Positions 54,060 through 63,158 of a stretch of DNA of 64,000 bases are shown here, in pieces. The stretch lies in contig CAVQDQ010000003.1 in assembly GCA_963711315.1 (NCBI GenBank), positions 1 through 64,000 on the forward strand, in the 5' to 3' direction. Source of the stretch: PALSA-612 sp963711315 (GTDB taxonomy: Bacteria > Actinomycetota > Thermoleophilia > Gaiellales > Gaiellaceae). Every line of letters begins with the position of its first letter. Position 1 is the stretch's first letter. The notes beneath the pieces were generated by a model, which did no database searches, was not told the origin of the DNA, and saw nothing but the letters and a program-made list of their open reading frames with translations. Position numbers and translations under genes: made by a program.

Positions 54060-55493
54060 GTGGAGATCGCCGTCACCTCCTCGAAGGCTCCGAACACGAC
54101 GCTTGCCGTCCTGGCAACCGAGCCGCCGCCCGCCCGGCTGGCCGAGCTCGTGGAGACGGGAGAGCTGACGACGAAGCGAGGCACAGCACGCACTGTCCAC
54201 CTCGACGGCGAACGGGCAATCGTCGTCGGCGGTGGCCCGGCCGACGCGGTCGATGCGGACGTCCTGCGCGATGCCGCCGCCGCTGTCGTGATTGAGGCCA
54301 AGGCGTCCACGGGAGGCGCGATTGCCTGGCAGCTCGACGGCGCCCTGTCGCTGCCCCTGGAAGAGCAGGCTCGTGCGGTCGTCGAAGGAGCAGTCCTGGG
54401 CGACTACGAGCCGGGGGCCTGGAAGACCGAAGCGCGCGAGGAAGCAGAGATCTCGCAGTTCGTGCTGGTGACCGACGCCGACGTCGGAGCGATGGCCATG
54501 CGTGCGGAGACCGCCGCGCTGTGGGCGAACCGCGCACGGGATCTCGTCAACCGGCCCGCCAACGACCTCACGCCGGCGAGCTTCGCGGAGTACGCGGCGG
54601 AGCTCGTGGCCGACAAGCCCGGCCTCAGTGCGGAAGTCCTCGAGCCTGCCCAGATGCGCGAGCTCGGAATGGGCGCCCTGCTCGCCGTGGGTGCGGGAAG
54701 CTACAACGAGCCCCGCTTGATCGTGCTGCGCTGGGAGCCTCCCGATGCGACCGGCGGCGACGTCGTACTCGGCCTCGTCGGTAAGGGGCTGACGTTCGAC
54801 TCCGGCGGCATCTCTCTCAAGCCGGCGACTCACATGGAGGACATGAAGGGCGACATGGCAGGGGCCGCGGCTGTCGTCGCCGGGATCGCAGCGCTGGCCG
54901 ACCTCGAAGTTCCGGTACGCACGGTGGCCGTCGTCGCAGCCGCCGAGAACATGCCCAGTGGGCGCAGCATGCGGCCCGGCGACATCCTCACGGCCGCCAA
55001 CGGCAAGACCATCGAGGTGACGAACACCGACGCCGAAGGGCGCCTCGTGCTGGCAGACGCGCTCTGGTACGCCCGCGAGCAAGGCGCAACGCACGTCGTC
55101 GACTTCGCGACGCTCACCGGAATCATGGCGCGCGCGCTCGGCGACATGTACGCCGGCGTGCTCGCCAACGATGAGCCCTGGCGCGACGAGATCGTCGCAG
55201 CCGGCGACGCCAGCGGCGACTACGTCTGGCCTTTCCCGCTCCACCCCCGTTACCGGCGCATCATCGACTCCCCGTTCGCCGACATGAGGAACTCGAGCTT
55301 GCGCGGGATCGGCGGCCCGATCTATGCCACGTCCTTCCTCGAGGAGTTCGCCGGGGAGGGCCCGTGGGCGCACATCGACATGGCCGGGACGGGCCTGCTC
55401 ACATGGTCGCGCGGCGACTACCTCTCTCAGGTCGGCGGCACGGGCTGGGGCGTGCGCCTGATCGTGACGCTGGCAGAGCGTTTGGCGAAGTGA
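54060..55493 (+). CDS. pepA: Leucyl aminopeptidase (M17 family)
   Basis: 477 residues from a GTG at 54060. N-terminal domain EIAVTSSKAPNTTLAVLATE; catalytic domain NRARDLVNRPANDLTPASFA, then VGKGLTFDSGGISLKPATHM with the metal-binding Lys and Asp, DMKGDMAGAAAVVAGIAAL, and VTNTDAEGRLVLADALWYA with Asp, Glu and the catalytic Arg. Zn/Mn-dependent hexamer that releases N-terminal Leu and other residues from peptides; it could feed the branched-chain catabolic genes. Its stop overlaps the acyl-CoA dehydrogenase start (GTGA). Confidence 0.93.
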   Translation: MEIAVTSSKAPNTTLAVLATEPPPARLAELVETGELTTKRGTARTVHLDGERAIVVGGGPADAVDADVLRDAAAAVVIEAKASTGGAIAWQLDGALSLPLEEQARAVVEGAVLGDYEPGAWKTEAREEAEISQFVLVTDADVGAMAMRAETAALWANRARDLVNRPANDLTPASFAEYAAELVADKPGLSAEVLEPAQMRELGMGALLAVGAGSYNEPRLIVLRWEPPDATGGDVVLGLVGKGLTFDSGGISLKPATHMEDMKGDMAGAAAVVAGIAALADLEVPVRTVAVVAAAENMPSGRSMRPGDILTAANGKTIEVTNTDAEGRLVLADALWYAREQGATHVVDFATLTGIMARALGDMYAGVLANDEPWRDEIVAAGDASGDYVWPFPLHPRYRRIIDSPFADMRNSSLRGIGGPIYATSFLEEFAGEGPWAHIDMAGTGLLTWSRGDYLSQVGGTGWGVRLIVTLAERLAK

Positions 55494-56626
55494 ACTTCGA
55501 GCTCGCCGAAGAACACGAGCTCACCAGGCGCACCGTCCGCGAGTTCGCAGAGCAGCGGGTCGCGCCCGTCGCGGAGGAGCTCGACCGCGAGCATCGCTTT
55601 CCCTACGAGCTCGTCGAGGAGCTCGCCGAGCTTGGCCTGATGGGCCTGCCCATCCCCGAGGAGTGGGGCGGGGCCGGTGGCGACACGATCTCCTACGCGA
55701 TCGCCATCGAGGAGCTCGCACGAATCGACTCCTCCGTGTGCATCACCGTCGCCGCGCACACCTCGCTGGGCACGATGCCGATCTTCCTCTTCGGCTCGGA
55801 GGAGCAGAAGCAGGCCTGGCTGCCGGATCTGGCATCAGGACGAAAGTTGGCGGCGTTCGGCTTGACCGAGCCAGGCGCCGGTTCCGACGCCGGCGCGACG
55901 CAGACGAGAGCCGAGCTACGAGACGGGGAGTGGGTCGTCGACGGCTCGAAGATCTTCATCACCAACGCCGGCACCGACATCACCGCCTGCGTCACGATCA
56001 CCGCACTTACCGGCGACGGCGAGGTGTCGAACATCGTCGTGCCCAACGGCACGCCCGGCTACGTCATCTCGGAGCCGATGGAGAAGATGGGCTGGCGCGC
56101 ATCCGACACGCGGGAGCTCTCCTTCCAGAACTGCGCCGTCCCCGAGTCGAACCTCCTCGGCCCGCGCGGCCAGGGCTTCTACCAGTTCCTCGAGATCCTG
56201 GACGGCGGGCGCATCTCCATCGCAGCGATGGCGGTGGGCCTTGCGCAGGGCGCCTTTGATCTCGCCGCCGCGTACGCGAAGGAGCGGGAGCAGTTCGGGC
56301 GGCCGATCGCCGACTTCCAGGCGGTGCAGTTCAAGCTCGCCGACATGGCCGTGGAGATCGAGGCGGGCCGGCTGCTCACGTACAAGGCGGCCTGGCTCAA
56401 GGACGAGGGCCGGCCGTTCGCGCAGGAGGCGGCGATCGCGAAGCTCTACACCGGCGAAGTGTCGCACCGCGTCGTCAATGCGGCGCTCCAGGTCCACGGG
56501 GGCTACGGCTTCATGGACGAGTTCGCCATCTCGCGTCTCTACCGCGACCAGAAGATCCTCGAGATCGGCGAAGGCACGAACGAGGTGCAGCGCATGGTCA
56601 TCGCCAAGCATCTCGGTCTTACGTAA
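55490..56626 (+). CDS. Acyl-CoA dehydrogenase (short/branched-chain type)
   Basis: 378 residues from a GTG at 55490: FELAEEHELTRRTVREFAEQ, GLPIPEEWGGAGGDTISYAI, FGLTEPGAGSDAGATQTRAE (the A-F-x-x-T-E-P-x-A-G-S-D FAD loop), GSKIFITNAGTD, YAKEREQFGRPIADFQAVQF and LEIGEGTNEVQRMVIAKHLG. The Glu of GEGTNEVQ is the catalytic base position of short-chain and 2-methyl-branched dehydrogenases; isovaleryl-CoA dehydrogenase has a non-acidic residue there. It uses FAD and passes electrons to ETF. The translation overlap with pepA makes them one operon. Confidence 0.92.
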   Translation: MNFELAEEHELTRRTVREFAEQRVAPVAEELDREHRFPYELVEELAELGLMGLPIPEEWGGAGGDTISYAIAIEELARIDSSVCITVAAHTSLGTMPIFLFGSEEQKQAWLPDLASGRKLAAFGLTEPGAGSDAGATQTRAELRDGEWVVDGSKIFITNAGTDITACVTITALTGDGEVSNIVVPNGTPGYVISEPMEKMGWRASDTRELSFQNCAVPESNLLGPRGQGFYQFLEILDGGRISIAAMAVGLAQGAFDLAAAYAKEREQFGRPIADFQAVQFKLADMAVEIEAGRLLTYKAAWLKDEGRPFAQEAAIAKLYTGEVSHRVVNAALQVHGGYGFMDEFAISRLYRDQKILEIGEGTNEVQRMVIAKHLGLT

Positions 56627-56679
56627 ACGCGGCGTACTTCAGGAAGTACAGCGGCAGCCGGTGCTACGTTGCCGCTTCG

Positions 56680-57993
56680 ATGTACCTGCGCCAGTTCGTC
56701 GACGACGACCTCGGCTGCGCGTCGTACCTGATCGGTGACGAAGAGGCGGGCGAGGCGGTGCTTGTCGACCCCGCCTACGCCGTCGAGCCCTTCCTCGAGG
56801 AGGCCGCGTCACGCGGCCTCGTGATCACGCGCGTCCTCGAGACGCATACGCATGCCGATCACGTCTCGGGTCACGGCCGACTCGCACTCGAGCGGGGCGT
56901 GCCCGTGTCGGTGCACGCCGAGGCGGGCGCCGCATATCCCCACGACACGCTGGAGGACGGGGACGAGATCGCCGTCGGCTCGATCGCGCTGCGAACGCTG
57001 CACACGCCCGGCCACAGACCCGAGCACTGCTGCTTCCTCGCCGGCGATGCGCTACTCACCGGCGACTCGCTCTTCGTGGGCGCCACCGCGCGGCCAGACC
57101 TCGCCGTCGACGCGCAGGACGGTGCGGAAGGGCTCTTCCACAGCCTGCACCGCCTACTGGAGTTGCCCGACGACGTAAAGGTGATGCCCGGACATGTGGC
57201 CGGCTCGCTGTGCGGCGCGGGCATGAGCGAGGAGCGCTCGTCCACGATCGGCTACGAGCGTCGCTTCAACCCGGCGCTGGCCCTCGCCACTGTCGAGGAG
57301 TTCGTGGCCGACTCGGCGGGTGTAACCATGCCGCGGCCGCCGAACATGGAGCACATCGTCGAGCTCAATCGTGGCCCGTTCGTAGGATCGACTTCAACGC
57401 TCGAGCCAACCGATCGCGACGGACACTTCGTGCTCGATGTTCGCGACGGCGACGACTACGCCGCCGGGCACGTCGCGGGAGCGGTGAACGTTCCGGTCTC
57501 TGGATCGTCGTTCGGCACGCGGGCGGGTTTTCTCATTCCGCACGGTGGGACGGTCGTCCTGCATGGCGAGTCGCCCGAGCAGGCCGAGCGCGCCGCCGCG
57601 AAGCTCCATGCCGTGGGCTTCCTCGAGCTCGCGGGTTACCTCGAGAGCCCCGAGGCATCGGAGACACTCGACCCCGTCGAGCTCGACGAGCTGGAGCGGC
57701 TCGTCGCAGGACGCTCCGTCGTCGTGATCGACGTGCGAGAGCCCTACGAGCGCGATGTCGGCTACATCCCGGGCAGCCGCAACATCCCGTACCGCGTGAT
57801 CGGCGACTTTGCCGACGACCTCGCTGGCGGACGACCCATCGTGACCATCTGCGAGACGGGGCCGCGCGCGGCGATCGCAGCCAGCGTGCTGGCCGCGGCC
57901 GGCCTCAAGGCACGACCTGTTCTGCACGGCGGTGTCTACGAGTGGGAGCGCCGCGGCAACCAGACGGTCGAGTTCCGCCGCTGCGGCAGCTAG
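56680..57993 (+). CDS. Metallo-beta-lactamase-fold persulfide dioxygenase-like protein with two rhodanese domains
   Basis: 437 residues. The N-terminal MBL domain has LETHTHADHVSGHG (THxHxDH), LRTLHTPGHRPEHC, FLAGDALLTGDSLFVG and VMPGHVAGSLCG, the ETHE1/persulfide-dioxygenase type with one iron. Two rhodanese modules follow. The first (FVLDVRDGDDYAAGHVAGAV) has HG in place of the active-site Cys loop and looks inactive; the second (VVVIDVREPYERDVGYIPGS) keeps Cys in VTICETGPRAA. It oxidises persulfides to sulfite and may relay sulfur between the domains. It begins 53 nt after the dehydrogenase. Confidence 0.87.
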   Translation: MYLRQFVDDDLGCASYLIGDEEAGEAVLVDPAYAVEPFLEEAASRGLVITRVLETHTHADHVSGHGRLALERGVPVSVHAEAGAAYPHDTLEDGDEIAVGSIALRTLHTPGHRPEHCCFLAGDALLTGDSLFVGATARPDLAVDAQDGAEGLFHSLHRLLELPDDVKVMPGHVAGSLCGAGMSEERSSTIGYERRFNPALALATVEEFVADSAGVTMPRPPNMEHIVELNRGPFVGSTSTLEPTDRDGHFVLDVRDGDDYAAGHVAGAVNVPVSGSSFGTRAGFLIPHGGTVVLHGESPEQAERAAAKLHAVGFLELAGYLESPEASETLDPVELDELERLVAGRSVVVIDVREPYERDVGYIPGSRNIPYRVIGDFADDLAGGRPIVTICETGPRAAIAASVLAAAGLKARPVLHGGVYEWERRGNQTVEFRRCGS

Positions 57994-59150
57994 CCGATGC
58001 GCTCCACGGCATAGCCCCAGCTCCGCATCGTCTCGACCAGCGACGCAGCGTGCTCCTCGTTGCGCGTCTCGAGGGTGAGCCAGATCTCGGTCTCGTCGAC
58101 GGCGATCGGCGCGCCCTCGCGGCGGTGCTCGACGTCGATGACATTGATGCGCTCGGTAGCCACGAGATCGAGCAGCTTCTGCAGCTCTCCGGGACGGTCG
58201 GACACGCGTGTGCGAACGAGGAGGTAGCGGCCGGAGAGCGTCAACCCGTGACGCATGACCGAGATCAGCGTCGTCGCATCGATGTTCCCTCCGGAGAGCA
58301 CGACGGCAACCGGCCCTGAGCCCTCCACACGGCCGGCCAGCAGTGCCGCGACCCCGGCGGCACCGGCACCTTCGACCACGAGCTTCGTCCGCTCCAGGAC
58401 GAGCACGATCGCCTGCGCGATCTCCGCGCTCGACACCTCCACCATCGAGTCGAGCCTGTCCTCGAGGATCGCCCGAGGCAGCTCCCCCAGCTGTTTGACG
58501 GCGATGCCGTCGGCGACCGCGAAGCCCTCCGCCGGTGTTCGCACGCCGACCACTCGCATCTCTGGCCGCGCGGCCTGGACACCGAGCGCGATGCCCGCCA
58601 CGAGGCCACCGCCGCCAACCGGGACGACGACCGTCTCCACGTCCTCGAGCTGCTCGGCGAGCTCGAGCCCCACCGTGCCCTGCCCCGCAATCACGTCACC
58701 GTCCTCGAACGCATGCACATAGACCGCTCCCGCTTCCTCGGCCTGGCGACGGCCGGTCGTCACCGCTTCCTCGAAGCTCGCACCCGTCATCTCCACGGTC
58801 GCCCCATAGCTGCGAGTCGCATCGACCTTCGCCATCGGCGCGTCCTGGGGAACGATGATCGTCGCCGGCACGCCGGCTTCACGCGCGGCCCACGCCACCG
58901 CCTGGCCGTGGTTGCCGGCGCTCGCGGCGACGACGCCTCTCGCCCGCTCCTCAGCGGTCAGCGCGGCCACGCGGTTGACGGCACCACGCACCTTGAACGA
59001 TCCCGTGCGCTGGAGGTTCTCCGCCTTCAGCCAGACATCGCGGCCCGCGAGGTGAGAGAACGTGGCGGAGCGGAATACGGGTGTAACGCGCGCGACGCCG
59101 GCCAGGCGCTCTTGCGCCCGCTCGACGTCAGCTGTCGTCGGCAGCGTCAA
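57990..59150 (-). CDS. ilvA: Threonine ammonia-lyase with C-terminal ACT domain
   Basis: 386 residues: LAGVARVTPVFRSATFSHLA, LKAENLQRTGSFKVRGAVNR with the PLP-binding Lys in SFKVRGA, AASAGNHGQAVAWAAREAGV, and PVGGGGLVAGIALGVQA (Gly-rich phosphate loop). The C-terminal ACT domain (VSDRPGELQKLLDLVATERI) suggests regulation by an amino acid. It converts threonine to 2-oxobutyrate and ammonia, feeding propionyl-CoA. It overlaps the meaB gene by 23 nt, is last in a four-gene operon, and ends with a 4-nt convergent overlap with the persulfide dioxygenase. Confidence 0.92.
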   Translation of the reverse strand: MTLPTTADVERAQERLAGVARVTPVFRSATFSHLAGRDVWLKAENLQRTGSFKVRGAVNRVAALTAEERARGVVAASAGNHGQAVAWAAREAGVPATIIVPQDAPMAKVDATRSYGATVEMTGASFEEAVTTGRRQAEEAGAVYVHAFEDGDVIAGQGTVGLELAEQLEDVETVVVPVGGGGLVAGIALGVQAARPEMRVVGVRTPAEGFAVADGIAVKQLGELPRAILEDRLDSMVEVSSAEIAQAIVLVLERTKLVVEGAGAAGVAALLAGRVEGSGPVAVVLSGGNIDATTLISVMRHGLTLSGRYLLVRTRVSDRPGELQKLLDLVATERINVIDVEHRREGAPIAVDETEIWLTLETRNEEHAASLVETMRSWGYAVERIG

Positions 59151-60111
59151 TCCGGAAGACCTTCTCGAGGATCTCGTCGACGGCGCTCAGCGGATCGAGC
59201 TCGCGCCGTTGCACGGCCTCGAGCACGCGGGCGAGCTCGGGATCGTCGTGCACGGCACGCTCGAGGTGCGCTTTGGCGCGGGCCGACGAGACGGCGAAGA
59301 CCTCGGCCGCGAGGTGCTCTCGACGTCGCTCGTCGAGCAGCCCGTCTGTCTCGAGGAACGCGCGGTGCTCTGCGAGCCTGTCCCACAACGCCTCCACGCC
59401 TTCCTCGCGCAGCGCCTCCGTGAGCTCGATCGGCGGCTTCCAGTCACGCTCGTGGTCGAGGGCGAGGATCGAGCGGACGTCCGCCACCATCGTCTTCGCC
59501 GCCGGGTGATCGAGCTTGTTCACGGCGATCACGTCCGGGATCTCCATGATCCCCGCCTTCAATGCCTGGATCGAGTCACCCGAGCCCGGCATCAGCACGA
59601 GCAGCACTGTGTCAGCCACCCGCGCCACCTCCACTTCGCTCTGGCCGGTGCCGACGGTCTCCACAAAGACGACGTCCTTCCCCGCCGCGTCGAGCAGTAG
59701 CAGCGCCTGTAGCGTCGCCTCTGCGAGCCCTCCGAGATGCCCGCGCGTCCCCATCGAGCGGATGAACACACCTGGGTCGAGAAAGTGATCCGACAACCTG
59801 ATGCGGTCGCCCAGCAGCGCGCCCTGCGAGAAGGGGCTCGAGGGATCGACCGAGATCACGCCCGCCGTCTGGTCGAGCCCTCTCGCGTGGCGAACGAGGG
59901 CGGCAATGAGGCTCGACTTGCCGACGCCCGGCGGGCCCGTGACGCCGATCGTGCGGGCTCGCCCCGTGTCCGGGTAGAGGTCGTGGACGATGCCGCCGGC
60001 CAGGGGGTCGCCGTTCTCGACGAGCGAGATCGCGCGCGCGAGCGCGCGCCGGTCACCCTCGCGGATGCCGCCGACGAGGCTCTCACGCGTCCATTCGCGA
60101 CGGCCTGCCAT
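59128..60111 (-). CDS. meaB: Methylmalonyl-CoA mutase-associated GTPase MeaB
   Basis: 327 residues from the ATG at 60111: SLVGGIREGDRRALARAISL, IGVTGPPGVGKSSLIAALVR (P loop), VISVDPSSPFSQGALLGDRI (switch region with the DPSS and RIRL motifs), IRSMGTRGHLGGLAEATLQA, FVETVGTGQSEVEVARVADT and AVNKLDHPAA (NKxD). MeaB guards and reloads the cobalamin enzyme methylmalonyl-CoA mutase. The mutase itself is not in the window. The ilvA start lies inside its 3' end, and it begins 4 nt after the MFS stop. Confidence 0.95.
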   Translation of the reverse strand: MAGRREWTRESLVGGIREGDRRALARAISLVENGDPLAGGIVHDLYPDTGRARTIGVTGPPGVGKSSLIAALVRHARGLDQTAGVISVDPSSPFSQGALLGDRIRLSDHFLDPGVFIRSMGTRGHLGGLAEATLQALLLLDAAGKDVVFVETVGTGQSEVEVARVADTVLLVLMPGSGDSIQALKAGIMEIPDVIAVNKLDHPAAKTMVADVRSILALDHERDWKPPIELTEALREEGVEALWDRLAEHRAFLETDGLLDERRREHLAAEVFAVSSARAKAHLERAVHDDPELARVLEAVQRRELDPLSAVDEILEKVFRIDAADDS

Positions 60112-60115
60112 CCGC

Positions 60116-61372
60116 TTAGCTGGGCACGGAGAGAGGCTCGGGCTCTGTCTCGCGCTCGGCCACGGCCGAGCGCGCCGAGCGCAGGAGCAGGAAGCCGACG
60201 ACCGCGCCGAGGCTGGCACATCCCGCCGAAATCACGAACACCCAGCGCGCGCCGATCGCATCGGTCAGCGGTCCGGCGACGATCATTCCCAGGCCCAGCA
60301 ACGCGAAGTTCGTGCTCATGATCACTGTGAACACGCGACCGCGAAGCTCGTCGGTCGCGCCGCGCTGCACGAGCAGCGAGTTGTAGACGACGGCCGCGCC
60401 GTTGCCCGCCCCGCCGAGCACCATGCATGGCAGTGCAACCCACACCGTCGGCGAGATGGCCGCCGTCAGCGCACCGAAGGCCATGAGCGCGAGCGAGCCC
60501 GTGTAGACGATGAGAATGCCGCGCACCTCGAGCCACTTGGGCGCGTAGAGGCTCCCCAGGAGCAGGCCGAGGCCGGAGGCCGCCCACAGGAGGCCGAACC
60601 CGACGTCCCCGCTCCCGAAGTCGACCTTCGCCAGCACGATCTCGGCCACGTTGATGCCGGCGTTGCCGAGCATGACGAGGTTCCACGCGCAGAAGACGGC
60701 GAGGAGGACGCGCGTCCGGAACACCGTCGAGAAGCCGTCGCCCACGTCACGCCAGTGACCGCGCGAGACGGCCTTCGTCGTTTGCAACAGTGACGGCGCG
60801 ATGCGGAGGATGAACGCGGCTGACACCAGGAACGTCACGGCGTTGATCCAGTAGGCGAGGTCGGGGCTGGAGAGGGCCACGATCACACCGCCGAGCGCCG
60901 TGCCGAGCGTCCAGGACAGGTACTCGCCCGCCCGCAGCCGCGAATTGGCGTCGGCCAGGTCTGCCGCCGCCACGAGGTTCGGCAGGCCGGCGTACGACGC
61001 AGGCCGGAAGAAGCCCGTCGCGAAGCCTGCGGCGGCCGCGAGGATGACAATCGCCCCCGCGCTGTTCGTGAACGGCAGGGCCACGAAGATGCCGAATCGC
61101 GCGAGGTCGGCGACGACCATGATCCGCCGCCGCGACAGCCTGTCGATCAGCGGACCGAACAGCAAGCCGATGGCCACCGACGGCAGGAAGTCCGCGACGA
61201 GCAGCGCGCTCACCCACGTCGCCGAGTCGGTCCGGTCGTACACGTCGATCGACAGGGCGACGACCGCAATCCAGGTCCCGAGACCGGACGCGAACGTCGC
61301 AGCGAAGAGAGCCCGGAATCCCGGGTTGCGGCGCAGCAGGCCGGGCTGCCGTGGTGCCGGGGGGCTCGACAC
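60116..61372 (-). CDS. MFS transporter (enterobactin-exporter-like, MFS_3)
   Basis: 418 residues: LFAATFASGLGTWIAVVALS, TDSATWVSALLVADFLPSVA with LLFGPLIDRLSRRRIMVVAD (motif A), GFATGFFRPASYAGLPNLVA and RRGATDELRGRVFTVIMSTN. This is the layout of EntS/MFS_3-type exporters with twelve helices. It lies between hisC (14-nt gap) and meaB (4-nt gap) in an operon, so a metabolite or cofactor export role is possible, but the substrate is unknown. Confidence 0.87.
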   Translation of the reverse strand: MSSPPAPRQPGLLRRNPGFRALFAATFASGLGTWIAVVALSIDVYDRTDSATWVSALLVADFLPSVAIGLLFGPLIDRLSRRRIMVVADLARFGIFVALPFTNSAGAIVILAAAAGFATGFFRPASYAGLPNLVAAADLADANSRLRAGEYLSWTLGTALGGVIVALSSPDLAYWINAVTFLVSAAFILRIAPSLLQTTKAVSRGHWRDVGDGFSTVFRTRVLLAVFCAWNLVMLGNAGINVAEIVLAKVDFGSGDVGFGLLWAASGLGLLLGSLYAPKWLEVRGILIVYTGSLALMAFGALTAAISPTVWVALPCMVLGGAGNGAAVVYNSLLVQRGATDELRGRVFTVIMSTNFALLGLGMIVAGPLTDAIGARWVFVISAGCASLGAVVGFLLLRSARSAVAERETEPEPLSVPS

Positions 61373-61386
61373 GTGCGAGTTGGACC

Positions 61387-62496
61387 TTACCGCCGTGCGC
61401 TGCCGCCGACGACGGCCGAAAGAGCCGTGTCGAGAACTGAGTGATCCTCCGCCGTCCCGACGGTGATCCGCACGGCCCCGGGTGCTCCAAAGCCTGCGAG
61501 CGGCCGGACAATCACGCCTTCGCGCAACAGGCTCTCGAACAGCGGCGTCGCGTCCTCACCGATGTCCGCGTAGAGGAAGTTGGCGACGGCCGGGCCGACC
61601 GGCTCGAGCCCGTGCGTGGTGAGGATGTCCGCCAGCTCCGCGCGCGCTGCGGTCGTTGCTCGGCGACGACGCTCGATCTCCGGTGCGTTGTCGAGGCTCG
61701 CGAGCGCCGCCTCCTGGCTCGTCGTCGACATGTCAAAGGCACGCCGCACCTTGCCGAGGGCTTGCACGAGGGTCTCTGGCCCCACGCCGTAGCCGATGCG
61801 CAATCCGGCCAGGCCGTAGATCTTCGAGAACGTCCGCACGACCAGTACGTTGCAGCCGGCTTTGAAGTACGTCTCGACCGCATCTGTGTAGTCGGGGTCT
61901 TCCACGTACTCGAAGTACGCCTGGTCGATCACGGTCAGCACGTGGTCGGGCACAGAGGCGAAGTACGCGTCGAGCGCGGCGCGGCTGCTCACCGTGCCCG
62001 TCGGGTTGTTCGGGTAGCAGATGTAGACGATCTTGGTGCGCGGCCCGACTACATCGAGCATCGCCTCGAGGTCGTAGCGGTGATCCCGCAGCGGCACGAG
62101 ACGCGGCTCGGCGCCCATCTTCTGCGCGTCGATCACGTAACTCGAGAACGACGGCCAGCCGCAGACGACCTCGTCGCCTGGATCGAGCAGTGCCTGCGCC
62201 AGACAGTCCATCACGCCGTCGGCACCTGCGCCGGGAGCGACTTCCTCGAAGCGCAGGCCGTGCCTTTCGGCGAGTGCGCCGCGGAGACGGAAGGCGCCGC
62301 CGTCCGGATAGCGGTTCAACTCCGGTGCGGAGCGCTCGATCGCCTCGAGGGCAGTGGGCAGCGGCCCCCACGAGCCCTCGTTCGACGCGAGCTTGACGAT
62401 GCGTTCCAGGCCCAGCTCGCGCTGGAGCTCTTCCACCGGCTTGCCCGGCTCGTACGGCACGAGCTTGCGGATTGCCGGTCGAAAGGGGCTTGGCAC
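61387..62496 (-). CDS. hisC: Histidinol-phosphate aminotransferase
   Basis: 369 residues: IRKLVPYEPGKPVEELQREL, KLASNEGSWGPLPTALEAIE, NRYPDGGAFRLRGALAERHG and APGAGADGVMDCLAQALLDP. YPNNPTGTVSSRAALDAYF contacts PLP, VIDQAYFEYV carries the PLP-interacting Asp, and RTFSKIYGLAGLRIGYGVG has the Schiff-base Lys. This is fold type I, HisC branch; related aromatic or leucine aminotransferases of the same clade cannot be excluded. First gene of the operon with MFS, meaB and ilvA; divergent from the Lon-N-domain gene with a 47-nt gap. Confidence 0.92.
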   Translation of the reverse strand: MPSPFRPAIRKLVPYEPGKPVEELQRELGLERIVKLASNEGSWGPLPTALEAIERSAPELNRYPDGGAFRLRGALAERHGLRFEEVAPGAGADGVMDCLAQALLDPGDEVVCGWPSFSSYVIDAQKMGAEPRLVPLRDHRYDLEAMLDVVGPRTKIVYICYPNNPTGTVSSRAALDAYFASVPDHVLTVIDQAYFEYVEDPDYTDAVETYFKAGCNVLVVRTFSKIYGLAGLRIGYGVGPETLVQALGKVRRAFDMSTTSQEAALASLDNAPEIERRRRATTAARAELADILTTHGLEPVGPAVANFLYADIGEDATPLFESLLREGVIVRPLAGFGAPGAVRITVGTAEDHSVLDTALSAVVGGSARR

Positions 62497-62543
62497 GGCG
62501 AGACTCTAGCCGCCGGATCGCGTTTGCCTACTACCCTTCTCCC
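62497..62543. promoter_or_regulatory. Divergent promoter region hisC / Lon-domain gene
   Basis: A 47-nt space between oppositely oriented starts. I see no further motif. Confidence 0.3.
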
Positions 62544-63158
62544 GTGGCGGAGATCGGTCTCTTCCCATTAGCGCTCGTGCTCGCGCCGACGGAGCGTGTG
62601 CCGCTCCACATCTTCGAGCCCCGCTACAAGGAGCTGATCGGCGAATGCATCGCCGACGCCGAGCCGTTTGGCCTGCTGCTCGAGGACGACTCGGGCCGCC
62701 GCGACATCGGCACGCTGGCCGGCGTGAGGGAAGTCGTGCACGTGTTCGACGACGGACGCATGAACATCCTCGTTGAGGGCCGAGACCGTTTTCGGGTAAC
62801 GGAGTGGACCGACGGCCGCTCGTACCCCACCGCCGAGGTGGAGGCACTCGAGGACGAGGACGACACGTTGCCAGAGGCAGGAGCCGCTGAGCAGGCGCTC
62901 GCGCTCTTCCGCCAACTCGCCGCCGTGGCCGATGCCGAGATCGAGGAGCCGGACGGCGCGTCGGGGTCGCTCGCCTTCGAGATCGCCGCCCACGTCGACT
63001 TCGGCACGCATCCAAAGCAGGAGTTGCTCGAGCTGCGTTCGGAGCGCGACCGGCTGCAGCGGCTGACCGAGCTGCTCGAGCAGGCACTCGCGGCGATGAC
63101 GCGCGAGCGCGAGATCCGCGAGCGCGCTGCCACGAACGGCCAGGTCTCGCTCAACTAG
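62544..63158 (+). CDS. Lon N-terminal (LAN) substrate-binding domain protein
   Basis: 204 residues from a GTG at 62544: EIGLFPLALVLAPTERVPLH, IFEPRYKELIGECIADAEPF and GTLAGVREVVHVFDDGRMNI, then LVEGRDRFRVTEW. These are the LFPL...P.L.IFE.RY and G....R.GT signatures of the isolated Lon substrate-binding domain. The C-terminal 60 residues form helices (LRSERDRLQRLTELLEQALA). No ATPase or protease domain is present. A protein-quality-control role is inferred from the family. The stop overlaps the ggt stop by four nt. Confidence 0.88.
   Translation: MAEIGLFPLALVLAPTERVPLHIFEPRYKELIGECIADAEPFGLLLEDDSGRRDIGTLAGVREVVHVFDDGRMNILVEGRDRFRVTEWTDGRSYPTAEVEALEDEDDTLPEAGAAEQALALFRQLAAVADAEIEEPDGASGSLAFEIAAHVDFGTHPKQELLELRSERDRLQRLTELLEQALAAMTREREIRERAATNGQVSLN

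Noticed and set aside
52821..55373. 850-residue open frame on the minus strand running from the MFS gene back across pepA
   Set aside because: Only the part from 54005 down encodes a recognisable protein; the upstream part is the antisense shadow of pepA in high-GC DNA.
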